Positions 45,161 to 56,934 of a DNA stretch of 64,000 bases are shown one piece after another; position 1 is the stretch's first letter, and every line of letters begins with the position of its first letter. Position numbers and translations under genes: made by a program. The notes beneath the pieces are model-generated. The model had not been told where the DNA came from, did not search any database, and saw only the letters and a list, made by a program, of their open reading frames with translations. The stretch is from Notolepis coatsorum (taxonomy: Eukaryota > Chordata > Actinopteri > Aulopiformes > Paralepididae). The stretch is from assembly GCA_963971535.1 (NCBI GenBank), contig OZ020587.1, forward strand, positions 161,580,350 to 161,644,349, in the 5' to 3' direction.

Positions 45161-45423
45161 TAAATGGCTGCTTTTTTATATAGCGCTTTTATCCAAAGCG
45201 CTTTACAATTTGTTACTCACATTTTACCCGTTCACTCACATTCACACACCGACGGCGGAGGCAACCATGATGCAAGGTGCCAACCTGCTCATCAGGAGCA
45301 ATAAGGGGTTAAGTGTCTTGCTCAAGGACACATCGACACGCTGCCCGGGAGGAGCGGGAATCGAACCGGGAACCTCCGGATTGCCAGACGACTGTGCTAC
45401 CTCCTGAATCACTGTCGCCCCGA
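45161..45423 (-). mobile_element. tRNA-derived SINE with L2-like tail
   Basis: Minus-strand copy with all parts: head with GGTTCGATTCC, body, and the tail GCGCTTTGGATAAAAGCGCT near 45,180-45,205. A (CACA)n lies just before it. It sits about 30 nt upstream of the ubr3 exon acceptor. Confidence 0.9.
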
Positions 45424-45454
45424 GCCACACATAACTTACAGGGGATCTGGCAGG

Positions 45455-45895
45455 TTTCATTACATTTACATTTAGTCATTTAGCGGACGCTTTTATCCAA
45501 AGCGACTTACAAGTTCTGTACGACGACAAGTCATCAGGAAGGGCACAACTCTATCAGCTGAGTAACAATGTTCATCAAAGTGTTGAGTGATACAGTGTAG
45601 GTTAGTTTATTAGGACAACTGCATGACAGTAAGGTTAGTTAGGGTTAGATTTTTTATAATTTTATTATTATTTTTATTTTTATTTCAGATAATGGTTGAA
45701 GAAGTGCGTCTTTAGTCGACGGCGAAAGATTGGACGGGTTTCGGCTGTCCTAACTGGGGTGGGTAGTTCATTCCACCATTGTGGGGCAAGGACTGAGAAT
45801 AGGGGACTTCTCTTTGATGACCCTCCCGGAGCTCGGATAGGAGTAGGTCTGAGGCGGCCAGAAGATGCAGAGCGTAGGTTACATTAGTTACATTT
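45455..45895 (-). mobile_element. L2-like LINE 3' end
   Basis: Reverse-complement match to 43,990-44,345. It contains the complements of the RT C-terminus and of the tail GCGTCAGCTAAATGACTAAA, here with minor changes. Severely 5'-truncated. Confidence 0.85.
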
Positions 45896-46023
45896 AGGCC
45901 TGTCCCCGACTAAGGATTTGTATAGTCGACTTTGATTGGCCAAAATCTGCCCATAGTCGACCCATCCGAACGCAATTTATAAAATTTTCTTTTAATCATT
46001 CCATTTGGGCTGTGGGGGGTGCT

Positions 46024-47406
46024 TAGGCCTGTCACGATAACACATTTTGCTGGGCGATTAATTGTCCCAGAAATTATTGCGATAAGTGATATTATTGCGG
46101 TTTTGAGAGAAATAATTTTTTTGAGAAATGTATTTCCCAAAAGTTTTCAATCAACTTTTTTTTTTTACTAATATAATGATAATAGCATAATAATGCAAGG
46201 AAACCGTTTCAAAGTGCAATAAACCTTTATTTAACATTGGAAGACATTTTAAATATCCTAAATTACTACCTAACCAATCAGATATGAGGTAGCGTCAGAA
46301 GCAGAGTAACCTCGTTCCCAGTTTTATCTCCGTGAGAGCAATGATAAAACGAGCAGAGCAATGTGTGTGGACAAGAGGCAGGTTGCTACGTTTACTGTAG
46401 GAAGGGGCTTTTAGACCCATGTTTTTATTTTTTGCTTCGAAAAGAGGGACGTGGGACGTAAAATGGCTGTGCAGTATACAACCAAAAGCGGGACACCTGG
46501 TCACCCTAATTGTGGCTCGTGTTTGTTTACTGTGACTCGCAGATTATGTGATGGGCAAGCTACTTGGAAAATGTAGTAAGCTACACTACCAGTTACTCTC
46601 GATTAAAATATAGCTCAACAATAATCAAATAAACACAAATATATACTATCTCTATTGGAATGGAGACTTTTCAGCACAGGATAAACTAGGGATGGGCAAA
46701 AAAAAACAGATCGATTGATCACATGATGTACTTGAGTACTCGTGGAGGAAAACGCTGTACAAAATAAACGTCTTTTAGACTTTGCTCTTTTATTTTGAAA
46801 CCCACTGACCGGAAGTATTGTTGTTATTATCCTAGCAGAACCTATGAGCGGACAACTTGTGTCGTCCGGTTCTGTGTTTTTGAGCTAATGATAAAACAAA
46901 TGTTGAGATTGTTGGTGAACAACTAACTTTAGGTTAGTTTTAACGTTAGCTACTAACGTTAGATGCAGCTACTACAGGCAATCAACGATGAGGAGGAAGC
47001 GTCATAGCATCAACGCTAGATCTTTAATCTTTATTTAGCAGTCCAGTTTCTCCGGGCAGTAGCGTATAGCGTTTGTTCACGCTACATCACTACTTGGGTC
47101 TAAAAATAGCTACACTACAAAGAACGCTACTTGGTTCAAAAGGAGCGACGCTACCATCACGCTACTGAGAAATGTAGTTAAGCTATGTAGCGTTGCTACT
47201 GCCCAACATACGCATGGTGCTCACAGGAGCTCCCGTGCTGTACTCTGTAGTAACGTCAGCGGCCCGCCTCCCCACACGGAGAGGTACTGGTTCCCGCCTC
47301 ATTAAAACAAACACGCAAATAGCAATGAATTGCCCCCGTCAAAATCATTGCATTCATTTTCATTATTGCGCGATAAATTGATTTATTGCTTATTGCAACA
47401 GGCCTA
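46024..47406. mobile_element. hAT-type element (TAGGCCTGTCACGATAA)
   Basis: 1,383 bp, ends TAGGCCTGTCACGATAAC and TTGCAACAGGCCTA, 8-bp TSD GGGGTGCT (46,016-46,023 and 47,407-47,414). The flanking sequence from about 45,896 (TAGGCCTGTCCCCGACTAAG) looks like the start of another hAT-type element that this one entered. No transposase was recognised. Confidence 0.88.
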
Positions 47407-48286
47407 GGGGTGCTTAATGTCAGAAGGAGTCGACTGAAGGCTTCTTGTCCTCTGCAAAAGCATGCAATTGGTCCACTGATGGATACATCTTGATATTTGT
47501 CTAGTCAGTGTGTTCATTAGACGGGTGAAATCCTCTTTTAAGTGCCTCTGTGCCGGCAGTTAGCCACGCTGGTATGCGCGCCATTAGCGCTAGCCACGCT
47601 TCTAGGCCTCTTTGCTTTTGGAAAGAATGATACATATATATATATTAGAGCTGGGCATAGATTAATTTTTTTAATCTAGATTAATCTACCTGCAATCCTG
47701 GAATTAATCTAGATTAATCTAGATTAAAATGGCTAAAAAAAAAAAAAAAGTCTGCCGAAGGTGTTCAAAATAGGTGTGTTCTACCCAAATAATGACCAGA
47801 GGAGGAGATTTATCCTCTCCTCTTCATCTGAGGAGTCACTAGCTGTTCCATCTCCTTGTTCAACAGCATGAACATGTCTCTTCTTTTTGTAATTTCCAGT
47901 GTTTCTTTTAAAACCAGATTTATCGTAATTTTCTGTGCCCTTCCTTTGATGCCATTAACATTGTTACACTGATATTGACAGCTCTCTCCAGTGTCAAATC
48001 ACTCTGTCAGTTTCTTCTGTGAACCTTCATTTCTTAATCCACAGACAAACCTGTCTCTCAATGTGTCTTTTAGTGAATCTCTAAATTCACAATGCTGCTG
48101 ACTGGTTGCTCACACACAGACTGCTGCAGAAGCAGGTTTCTCAACAAATTCAGTGCAAGCTCAGTGTAACAGTTCCATGAATGAATGATACAGTACGGCT
48201 CAATACATACAATTGTTAAGGGGATGCAGACCAGAGAAAGACGTTTGTCTTGTTTACATCAGGGTCCCCCATTTTCATTTATTTGC
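47407..48286. other. Intron; start of another hAT-like repeat, no exon
   Basis: At about 47,651 the words TAGAGCTGGGCATAGATTAA and repeated TAATCTAGATTAATCT mark the start of another hAT-like fish repeat. Its far end was not found. The remainder is unclassified. Confidence 0.45.
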
Positions 48287-48775
48287 TCCACATTGTCATT
48301 AGCCCCTTTCGTGACTGTGATGCACTGAGTGAATCCACAGTCACTTGCTCCTCAATAGGAAACCAACCTAGATTTACCATGAAGGACTGGTTCTGGCCGA
48401 ACCGTTCGTTATACAAGAATCACAGAGACATTACAAAGGTACTCACAGTTGCACGAGGATTTCGGACAGAGATAAGGGATGGTGCGCATGCGCTAGCTGT
48501 GATCACCCAACGGCGGAAATAATGCCGTTTTGAGCAGTTTATAAAAATTATTTAAAATGTTTATTAGCAACGCAGAGCTTTCAAACCATCCCGTATCTCT
48601 GTCCGAAACCCTTGTGCAACTGTGAGCACCTTTGAAACGTCTCTGTGATTCTTGTATAACGAACGGTTCAGCCAGAACCAGTCCTTCATGGTAAATCTAG
48701 GTTAGTTTCCTATTGAGGAGCAAGTGACTGTGGATTCACTCCGTGCATCACAGTCACGAAAGGGGCTACATTGTC
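48287..48775. repeat. Foldback element with arms of about 195 bp
   Basis: 48,291-48,484 and 48,583-48,772 are near-perfect inverted copies separated by a spacer of about 98 bp. Paired words include AGCCCCTTTCGTGACTGTGA and GAAGGACTGGTTCTGGC. The arms differ by a few substitutions and one insertion. No TSD was identified. RNA or single-stranded DNA from here would form a long hairpin. Confidence 0.88.
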
Positions 48776-50696
48776 ATCAAACGGTCCAATATTTCCAATA
48801 ACCCAAGCAATTTCTGTTGTAAACACTCACGATAGTCCAGTCGATCCTTCCTTTAGTGTGTAAAGTGGATTTCCTCCTCTTGTAGATGTTTCCCAGTGCC
48901 GCCCGTATGAACGTGAGCTAACATGCTAACTCGCTAATGTTAATAATGTAAACAAGGCTTGCAACGGACTTCTTTTTTCTTGCATTGTGCAGATTCAGAC
49001 GTCCTCATCGCCGAATTGTGTTATATCCTGAGGACTTCTTAACCTCACCTGTATAACAATGATTACCGGACCACTACTTTAGTTTAACACATTATTCTGA
49101 CTACAGCTCCGGTAGTGCAATCACTTCCTGGTACCACAGCTGGGAACTACGGCAAGTATTTAAGGACAATACAGACCCAACGTTGAGAAAAAGATTAACG
49201 GCGTCTGTTGTGAAGGGCCAGATTAAACCGAATATATATATTTATTTATATATATATATTTAATTGTATTTGTATATTCTCTAATATTCCCTGATATCCC
49301 TTGTATATTCCTTGTACAATATGCATTGAATATCCATTCTAGCCTACTGAACATCCCATAATAGTCTCCATTCTACTATTGGTCGAGACCTTGGTGCCAG
49401 GCTGCCATACCCCTCAGACCCAGTTCAAACGTACCGCTCCACATGTACGAACAAGTCCTAGTTCCGCGTAGGAATCTGGCTACCGCACCACTAATGGGAC
49501 TATTTGTTCATAGTGCGTATATATACTGCGCTACTAAAGTAGGACTTCCTTTTCAGTCCAGTTTCTTACCCTCCAATAGAGTCACAGACGTAAAGCCTCC
49601 CCGCGACGCCACGTGTGGGAGTAAGGCCAAGTTCGCCTACCATCGGTATTGAGACATCGTGTATATTAATATTTGAATAGTCATATTTGGCACTATATCG
49701 TCGAGTTGGACGTAGTCTATTAAGCTAATAATAGTCTGTTAATATATAGTGCTTCGTGCGGTGAGAATACTACCGCAGTCAGTACCCCATCGTTTCGGGC
49801 AGAGAACTGGCTGCTTACCCAGGGTGGTTGACCCCATGTGAAGCTGCACCCGAGGAGCCCCAGAGCCGACGAGCGAGTGGACCTGTATACCGGATTATTC
49901 TACCGACGACAGCCCGCCTTCCCAGGCACGGATTATGCTTTGTATACTTTGATTATTCCATGGATAAAGACCCCCGACACTGCCGTGTGTTGGAACCCCC
50001 CCCCCCTGGAGAGGACGCAAGGTGAGGAGACGCTCTGCAAGACGAGGTCGCTTCACGTCTCTCCCCCGTGGACCGGAGAGAGCCGGCCCACAAAGAGTCC
50101 ACCTGCTTTCATCTGTGGTCCAAGGATCGCCGGCGCATTGAACGGCACTACAGTGGGTTCACCTGGGATACCCTTGGCCGGACGAGGCAGCCGGATTCTA
50201 CCCCCCCCCCCTCCTACTCCTGTCGGCTTACAAACGACCGGATTAACCCCCCCTTAGTGTATCTAGTATATAATCATTAAAGTATCATTGCTGTTATTCC
50301 TTAACTATTCCAGGTCGTATATTTACCACCTGCGCCATCAGAGATTGGACATTCTCTATTGATATACCGACAAATACTCTTTGCCATAAAAGTGCATACT
50401 ATTTCAATTCATAAATGTAATTAAGTGATTAAGTGCTTGCTCTACACACCATTGCTGTGTAGTAATAAACGCATACTTCGACTTCGTACATTTGTGTTGG
50501 ATCCGTTTCATCTACGTGAGAGTGTTTATGATAATATATTTATGCCGTGTACTGGGTGGCCGAATATTAAGTACAAAGGTAGTGGTAGTAAGTATCATAT
50601 CTAGTAATACAGTCAGGGAATTGTACCCCTCAGTTACAGCGTCAATTATATTATCGCGCGACACTAGTCTCGCGATAACGCAGCATAATATATAAC
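48776..50696. other. Unclassified repeat-like block, possible solo LTR
   Basis: No exon is seen. From about 49,070 to 50,690 the sequence has an LTR-like character: AATAAACGC at about 50,464 as a possible polyadenylation signal, and (TATA)n near 49,240. Open frames at 49,828-50,257 are Pro-rich and have no known domain. No paired termini or TSD were found, so this is a weak suggestion. Confidence 0.3.
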
Positions 50697-51835
50697 CACA
50701 CTACAGAAGGTTAATCCTTTCACTACCACACTACAGAAGGTTAACCGTTTCACTACCACACTACAGAATGTTAACCCTTCCACTACCACACTACAGACGG
50801 TTAACCTTTCACTACCACACTACAGATGGTTAACCCTTTCACTACCACACTACAGACGGTTAACCTTTCACTACCACACTACAGATGGTTAACCCTTTCA
50901 CTACCACACTACAGAAGGGTAACCCTTCACTACCACACTACAGAAGGTTAACCCTTTCACTACCACACTACAGACGGTTAACCCTTTCACTATCAAACTA
51001 CAGACGGTTAACCTTTCACTACCACACTACAGAAGGTTAATCCTTTCACTACCACACTACAGACAGTTAACCCTTTCACTACCACACTACAGACGGTTAA
51101 CCTTTCACTACCACACTACAGAAGGTTAACCTTTCTCTACCACACTACAGACGGTCAACCTTTCACAACCACACTACAGACTGTTAACCCTTTCACTATC
51201 ACACTACAGACTGTTAACCTTTCACTACCACACTACAGAAGGTTAATCCTTTCACTACCACACTACAGACGGTTAACCTTTCACTACCACACTACAGAAG
51301 GTTAACCTTTCACTACCACACTACAGATGGTTAACCCTTTCACTATCACACTACAGACGGTTAACCTTTCACTACCACACTACAGAAGGTTAATCCTTTC
51401 ACTACCACACTAGACGGTTAACCCTTTCACTACCACACTACAGACGGTTAACCTTTCACTACCACACTACAGATGGTTAACCCTTTCACTACCACACTAC
51501 AGACGGTTAACCTTTCACTACCACACTACAGACGGTTAACCCTTTCACTACCACACTACAGACGGTTAACCTTTCACTACCACACTACAGACGGTTAACC
51601 CTTTCACTACCACACTACAGACGGTTAACCCTTTCATTATCACACTACAGACAGTTAACCTTTCACTACCACACTACAGAAGGTTAATCCTTTCACTACC
51701 ACACTACAGAAGGTTAACCTTTCACTACCACACTACAGACGGTTAACCTTTCACTACCACACTACAGAAGGTTAACAGTCTGTAGTGTGGTAGTGAAAGG
51801 ATTGACCTTCTGTAGTGTGGTAGTGAAAGGGTTAA
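50697..51835. repeat. Minisatellite of 30-31 bp built on a piggyBac-like terminus
   Basis: About 35 direct units of the form GTTAACCCTTTCACTACCAC then ACTACAGACG, alternating 30- and 31-bp versions. The last 60 bp (about 51,774-51,835) are inverted units ending TGGTAGTGAAAGGGTTAA. Each unit contains TTAA followed by CCCTTTCACTACCA, which resembles piggyBac termini and the end CACTTTCAGTGCCAC of element C. There are no unique spacers, so it is not a CRISPR array. Confidence 0.93.
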
Positions 51836-52779
51836 TTCACGACGTTGAGTAATGAGCCTTTGGAAACGTTCCATTAATAGCGGGCGGGTATAATATTTAC
51901 ATAAAACACTGGAAGGCCTGTGATTGCGGCAGGAAGGGGGAACACACGCCACACTGAACCGTCTGCTAGCGGTCGAACACAGATGTTTCCCCACTCTCTC
52001 CGTTCCACGCCGGGCAGATGGAAGAATAATGACTGATAAATCAAGAGCTGGTAATGACAGCTAATTTCCTCCACATGATCTCGGTAATCAGCGGCAGGGA
52101 GAGAGGGAGCGGCGGAGGAGGAGGAGGAGGAGGAAGGGGTCGGATCCCCTTTAAAGAAAACGATGAGCGTTTCTGATCATGGAAAAGGACAAAGTAATAA
52201 GTGGGGCGGTGAACCCATCAGGATAATTCACCCGCTAGCGACTTACGTCGACGGGTCTGATGTATGAAGAAAAGAAGGAGGCGGAGCCACGCAGGACGTC
52301 CCTTTGACCTTGAGGGAGGTAGGGAGTGTGTCCCCCCCCTTTGAAAATGTCTTATAACTCGGGGACCTAATTACTAATCAAACGTGCCGTTTATTTTCCA
52401 CAACAGTGAACGATCCTCCTCTGTCAACAACGGACGGCGACGTGGAAATTACCCATCGGCAGGCAAAGCCAGCGGTGGGATCCATGCGTGAGGTGATAAA
52501 TGAACCAATTAAAACAACAGCTAACCTGCCTATTAAAATGAGATTTTCAATATTGTCTGGATCTCTTAAGCTGCCGTGAATAACAGTTATCTCATATCTG
52601 TAAAATATATTTGACCCCTCCCCCTTCCACACACAGACAGCCGCGATTTCATTCGCAGCTTGTTTAAATTGAACTACAAATCAAAAGACGGCGGCGATAC
52701 AAAGCAGCGGCGGCGTGTAAGCCATTCATTCAGGTGGTGTCCCGAGAGGGGAGGAGGGGGATGCTGGGTAATGTAGTAC
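51836..52779. other. Low-repeat intron segment, possibly conserved non-coding sequence
   Basis: No recognisable transposon. Homeobox-like AT-rich words (TGATAAATGAACCAATTAAAA, shown across 52,494-52,514; GTAATGACAGCTAATTTCC) sit in otherwise complex sequence. A (GGA)n lies at about 52,106-52,135. The composition is that expected of vertebrate conserved non-coding elements, but conservation cannot be seen here. Confidence 0.35.
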
Positions 52780-52929
52780 CTGAGGAGGCCTGGAGGAGGA
52801 CCACCAGGCCGGTGGGCCTGTCCTCGGTGGAGGGCCCGCTCTGGCCGCAGATCACGCAGTCGTAGAGAACCTCGGACTCCATCACCTCGGACGCCCCCAG
52901 GTCCATGGCCGCGTCCACGTCTGGGGACT
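52780..52929 (-). CDS. ubr3: ubr3 exon: start of RING domain (CVICG)
   Basis: Minus-strand exon of 150 nt. Acceptor TTCGCCACAG before 52,929 and donor GTACTA at 52,779. It starts with two bases completing a Glu codon, has 49 full codons and leaves one base. The translation begins SPDVDAAMDLGASEVMESEV and continues YDCVICGQSGPSTEDRPTGL, ending VVLLQASS. DCVIC is the first zinc-ligand pair of the UBR RING. The split codons match the 62,221 exon before it and the 44,999 exon after it. Confidence 0.92.
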
Positions 52930-53302
52930 CTGTGGCGAAAGAAAAGAAACATCACAGCGTTACGTTAAACATTCTTTTGGGCGCCCCAGTGGCGAACCAC
53001 ATGGCCCCAGTGGCCGACCCGGGTTCGATTCCCGAACCCGTCGTTATTTGTCGAATGTCTTCCCCCCACTCTTTCTCCCGTTTCACCTCTCTCTCTCTCT
53101 AATGGACTGCCCAGTAGGGATGGGAATTGATAGGATTTTATCGATAAGATTCCATTATCGATTCTGCTTATCGATTCCCTTATCGATACCTGATCAATTT
53201 ATAATTTAAATAAATACATTGGAAATGCAACAGAACTAAGCTGGTTAGAATAACAACATGCAACTTGATATTTCTGATTGTAATTTATTGTTGAGCCCCC
53301 AT

Positions 53303-53562
53303 GTCAGTGGCTCGGGAGGTAGAGCAGTCGTCTGGCAATCCGGAGGTTCCCGGTTCGATTCCCGCTCCTCCCGGGCAGCGTGTCGATGTGTCCTTGAGCA
53401 AGACACTTAACCCCTAACTGCTCCCGATGAGCAGGTTGGCACCTTGCATGGTTGCCTCCGCCGTCGTTGTGTGAATGTGTGAGTGATTGGGTAAAATGTA
53501 AGGAACAAATTGTAAAGCGCTTTGGATAAAAGCGCTATATAAAAAAGCAGCCATTTACCATG
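53303..53562 (+). mobile_element. tRNA-derived SINE with L2-like tail, nearly complete
   Basis: The clearest copy. Head GTGGCTCGGGAGGTAGAGCA, B box GGTTCGATTCC, body CCTTGAGCAAGACACTTAAC, tail AAGCGCTTTGGATAAAAGCG followed by CTATATAAAAAAG. Confidence 0.92.
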
Positions 53563-53714
53563 TCAGAAAAATACAAAAACTGTAAAAAATAAAACATTAA
53601 CTATAGCCTACACTTAAATAAAATAATGTATTTGAGATTCTCTTAAAATGTATTTATTTTTTTATTCTTAAACTAATTTAATCTATTGAATAACAGGTCG
53701 TTATTCCTCTGACT

Positions 53715-53746
<32 letters not shown>

Positions 53747-53887
53747 CACCACACGTGTATGGTACAGTAACGGTCTCTGGAGCGCAACAGTAAGAAGCAT
53801 TTGCACTGCAACGCATACACCTTACTGTAAATTGTACCATACAATATACAATACGCTATGCACGTAAAAAAAAAAAAAAAAAAAAAA

Positions 53888-53965
53888 AAAGTAAGGGAAT
53901 CGAACTTAGGACCATAGGATCCACAGCCAAGCAGCGTTACCAATTGAGCTAGTTTGTCGATGGTA
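53888..53965 (-). other. tRNA-like relic beside a poly-T tract
   Basis: The minus strand shows TAGCTCAATTGGTA (A-box/D-arm-like) and GTTCGATTCCC (B box), followed by about 26 T (53,865-53,890 on the plus strand are A). The T-arm stem does not pair properly, so this is a tRNA pseudogene or SINE head, not a functional tRNA. Confidence 0.45.
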
Positions 53966-54324
53966 AAAAAGGGGGGATTACTGCTACATAATGCTGCCGC
54001 GACGGAGCTCCGCCGCGACAATATTATTAAACAGCGGCTCTGTCATTGAAGTGGGAAAAGTGAGCCGTATTGTATATTAGTACATTGAACAGTGATTCAT
54101 ATTATTAGAGATGACTGATGATATTATTATGACTGATGACAGTGAAAGGCGCCGCAAACTCCTTCTGCTGCGGGCGGCGTTGAAGGCGGAAAGCGCCTGT
54201 GAACCACAGCAGCCTCGTTGCCGCGTCGCAGGGCTGCCGCGGGGTGTGGCCGCGGCGGTCACGTGCCTGTCGGGGCCAATCAGGCCTACCCCGGAAATAG
54301 CTACAGTTGCGGAACAGCTACAGG

Positions 54325-55016
54325 CGGCCTGGACAAGTATTTGCACTACTGCGCGGATGAGGGGGGGCTCTCTCGCTCGCTCCCTCTCTCGTTTACGACA
54401 CATACACAACTTAACTTTCGTCTCGTTTACATAGATCCCCCATTTTCAACTTCACTTTCGTCTCGTTTACATAGGTACATAGACAGTAATGTTACATCTA
54501 GACATTTATGACATACCAGATCTAGTAATAATAGAGTATATACATTTGAGGGGGAATACATTTACATTTAGTCATTTAGCTGACGCTTTTTATCCAAAGC
54601 GACTTACAAGTTCTGTACGACAAGCCATCAGGAAGGGCACAACTCTATCAGCTGAGTAACAATGGTCATAAAGTGTTGAGTGCTACAGTGTAGGTTAGTT
54701 TATTAGGACAAGTGCATGACAGTAAGGTTAGTAAGGGTTAGATTTTTTTTTATATATACTCTATTATTACTAGATCTGGTATGTCATAAATGTCTAGATG
54801 TAACATTACTGTCTATGTACCTATGTAAACGAGACGAAAGTTAAGTTGAAAATGGGGGATCTATGTAAACGAGACAAAAGTGAAGTTGAAAATGGGGGAC
54901 CCTGATGTAAACGAGACGAAAGTTAAGTTGTGTATGTGTCGTAAACGAGAGAGGGAGCGAGCGAGAGAGAACCCCCCCCCTCATCCGCGCAGTAGTGCAA
55001 ATACTTGTCCAGGCCA
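54325..55016. repeat. Inverted repeat flanking an L2 3' end
   Basis: 54,325-54,546 and 54,749-55,016 are inverted copies; shared words include ACATTTATGACATACCAGAT and GTTTACGACACATACACAAC. The right arm has an extra internal copy of an AAAATGGGGGA unit. The spacer 54,556-54,748 is an L2 3' end on the minus strand. Confidence 0.85.
54556..54748 (-). mobile_element. L2-like LINE 3' end
   Basis: Carries the complement of the tail GCGTCAGCTAAATGACTAAA, as at 44,330, and the conserved ACAGTGTAGGTTAGTTTATT segment. 5'-truncated to about 190 bp. It lies between the arms of the inverted repeat. Confidence 0.88.
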
Positions 55017-55675
55017 CTAATACTTGTCTACGCCACGAAGCCCCGCCTCAAACCCGTCCACGCCTGGCTCTGCGGCTCTGCAGATACCCCCTATTGCTGT
55101 CCTGTAAGGTATTGGCTTGTGTTGCTACACGGACACATTTGTATGTTGCACCACGGTACTTCCTGTCTTACAGAGTACAGACTAGTAAACAAACACTCCG
55201 TCTCTTATTATATGTGAACTAAAGAGTACAAGGTTTACACAACAGCCCCCACCCGCTGTTTTATTGTATTTGTACCTGTACTATCCGCTGTCAGCTGTTT
55301 ATCTCTCTCTGAGAGCTTGATTAACTAGCGTTAGCTCACGTTAGCTAGCGTCAGCTCCGCGGCTAATTTTAGCTCACCCTGAACTAAATCAATGACTAGG
55401 TTCTAAAGCATTCAAGTAGTTTTCACTGCACATAGAAGTGGCCAAACAGCGGGAGCATTTCGGGAGCATATTACCAAAACCCAGGCAATTTCGAGCCCTT
55501 AATGAATCAAATAGTCTGCCATGGCTACATGCTAACGCTAACGTTATTGCGCAACTGTAGGAAAAACCTGGCAGCGATAAGGGAATTGAAAGTCACGGGA
55601 GCCACACGGTTCCAGGCATCGGCCAATTAGGAACCCCGTTGGAACCGGTCTTCGATTCCCATCCCTACTGCCCAG

Positions 55676-56930
55676 TAGAATAAAAGCGATAAACGCAAAA
55701 AAAAAAATAAAAAAAAATAATAATATTTTAGTATGTATCGGATTCAGATTCCTAATAATATGTGACCGCGCCCCCAGCGGTTTCGCCCGCAAGTCGCGGA
55801 AGTGAAATGACGGCAAATCAGTAATCACAATAAAAGTTTATTTTTTATTTTTTTATATATCATCACAGTTTGAATGTTTAAGAACATGTTTACTATAAAA
55901 GCGAACAGTTATAGTATCTCTAATAGTAACAATTCTTTGTTTAAAAAAAGGTTGTTTACATGTGACTTTGGTCATTGCATGGGGGCGGAATTAAATTTGC
56001 ACGCGAATCAAGACGAGTGCTTTCGTTGGAGTTGGGTGTCATATTATCAGGTGAACAGGGAATTTTACTTGATGTATGTCTGGCCTTGTTTTAACATCAC
56101 GCAGTTCTCAAAATGATACAAAATACATAATTTTACAAGGCATCAAACGCATCACACGGATTCATTGTTACAAAAAGTTGCCTTTCAAAAACACACAAAA
56201 AAGACACTATAAAATCCAAGCTAAGCTAAAAGAGGTATCCAATACATCTTTACAAACTATACCAAACGAAAAAAAAAAAAAAAGGAGAGCAAAGTCGAGA
56301 ATACGATTTTCTGATCTCTGATCCGTTGCCGTTGAGACAATAATGAGGGAAGAAACCCGTCTGAACGAACCGGGTCAATAACACTGAGCGGTAATGTGCT
56401 GCAAGACCTTCAGGCAGCCTGCGGCGCCGAGGTAGTTCTTTTTTACACTCTGATATTTATTATGGTCTAGCGTTAGTCCTTGTATTAAGGGTATTGTATT
56501 CTTATTTTATGTTCTCTTTTACTAGTTTTAGCCCTTCACATTTCATGTTCTTTTTTACTCTTACGCGTTTTTTATGTTCTTACACTGTAGCGCCTCGTGA
56601 TATGTTCCACAAATATAAAGCTCCCCTACACATCGAATATAATGTTTTTTTTTATCAATTTGTTTTTTCTTTTAACATGAAACAAAACATATCACAATAC
56701 AATAATAACAATTATACACAAAAAGACATCCCAGGACAATAACCTAAGACAACAATGACTAGACAATAATTGAGACAGACTGTACAGTTATCATCCCGAG
56801 GCCCCTCCATCAACATCCACAGCAGCCACTATCCCCAACCCTCGGGGGCCCTGAGTCCGGCACCATAGCGAGTCAAAGCATCATGCCTCTTTAACACCAC
56901 AACCCGCCGAGGCCCAGAACACATACATAA
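55676..56930. other. AT-rich intron, no gene seen
   Basis: A-rich tracts near 55,700 and 56,270. Short frames at 55,874-56,321 and 56,494-56,742 have no domains and biased, low-complexity composition. Confidence 0.6.
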
Positions 56931-56934
56931 TTAG

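Larger units (their letters stand above)
53115..55667. mobile_element. 2.55-kb hAT-type element with nested insertions
   Basis: Ends TAGGGATGGGAATTGATAGG and CGATTCCCATCCCTA, perfect 8-bp TSD CTGCCCAG (53,107-53,114 and 55,668-55,675). It holds a SINE (53,303-53,562), a (CA)n (53,721-53,747), an A run (53,865-53,890), and a large inverted repeat around an L2 fragment (54,325-55,016). No transposase frame remains. Confidence 0.88.

Noticed and set aside
49828-50257. Pro-rich frames of 65-139 codons as a gene
   Set aside because: No domain, no splice signals and overlapping frames; more likely part of an LTR-like repeat.
50697-51835. CRISPR-like array of 30-31 bp repeats
   Set aside because: Repeats are contiguous with no unique spacers, in a eukaryotic genome, and contain a transposon-like terminus.
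53888-53965. Functional tRNA gene on the minus strand
   Set aside because: A and B boxes are present, but the T-arm stem does not pair and the acceptor ends do not match. Listed only as a relic.
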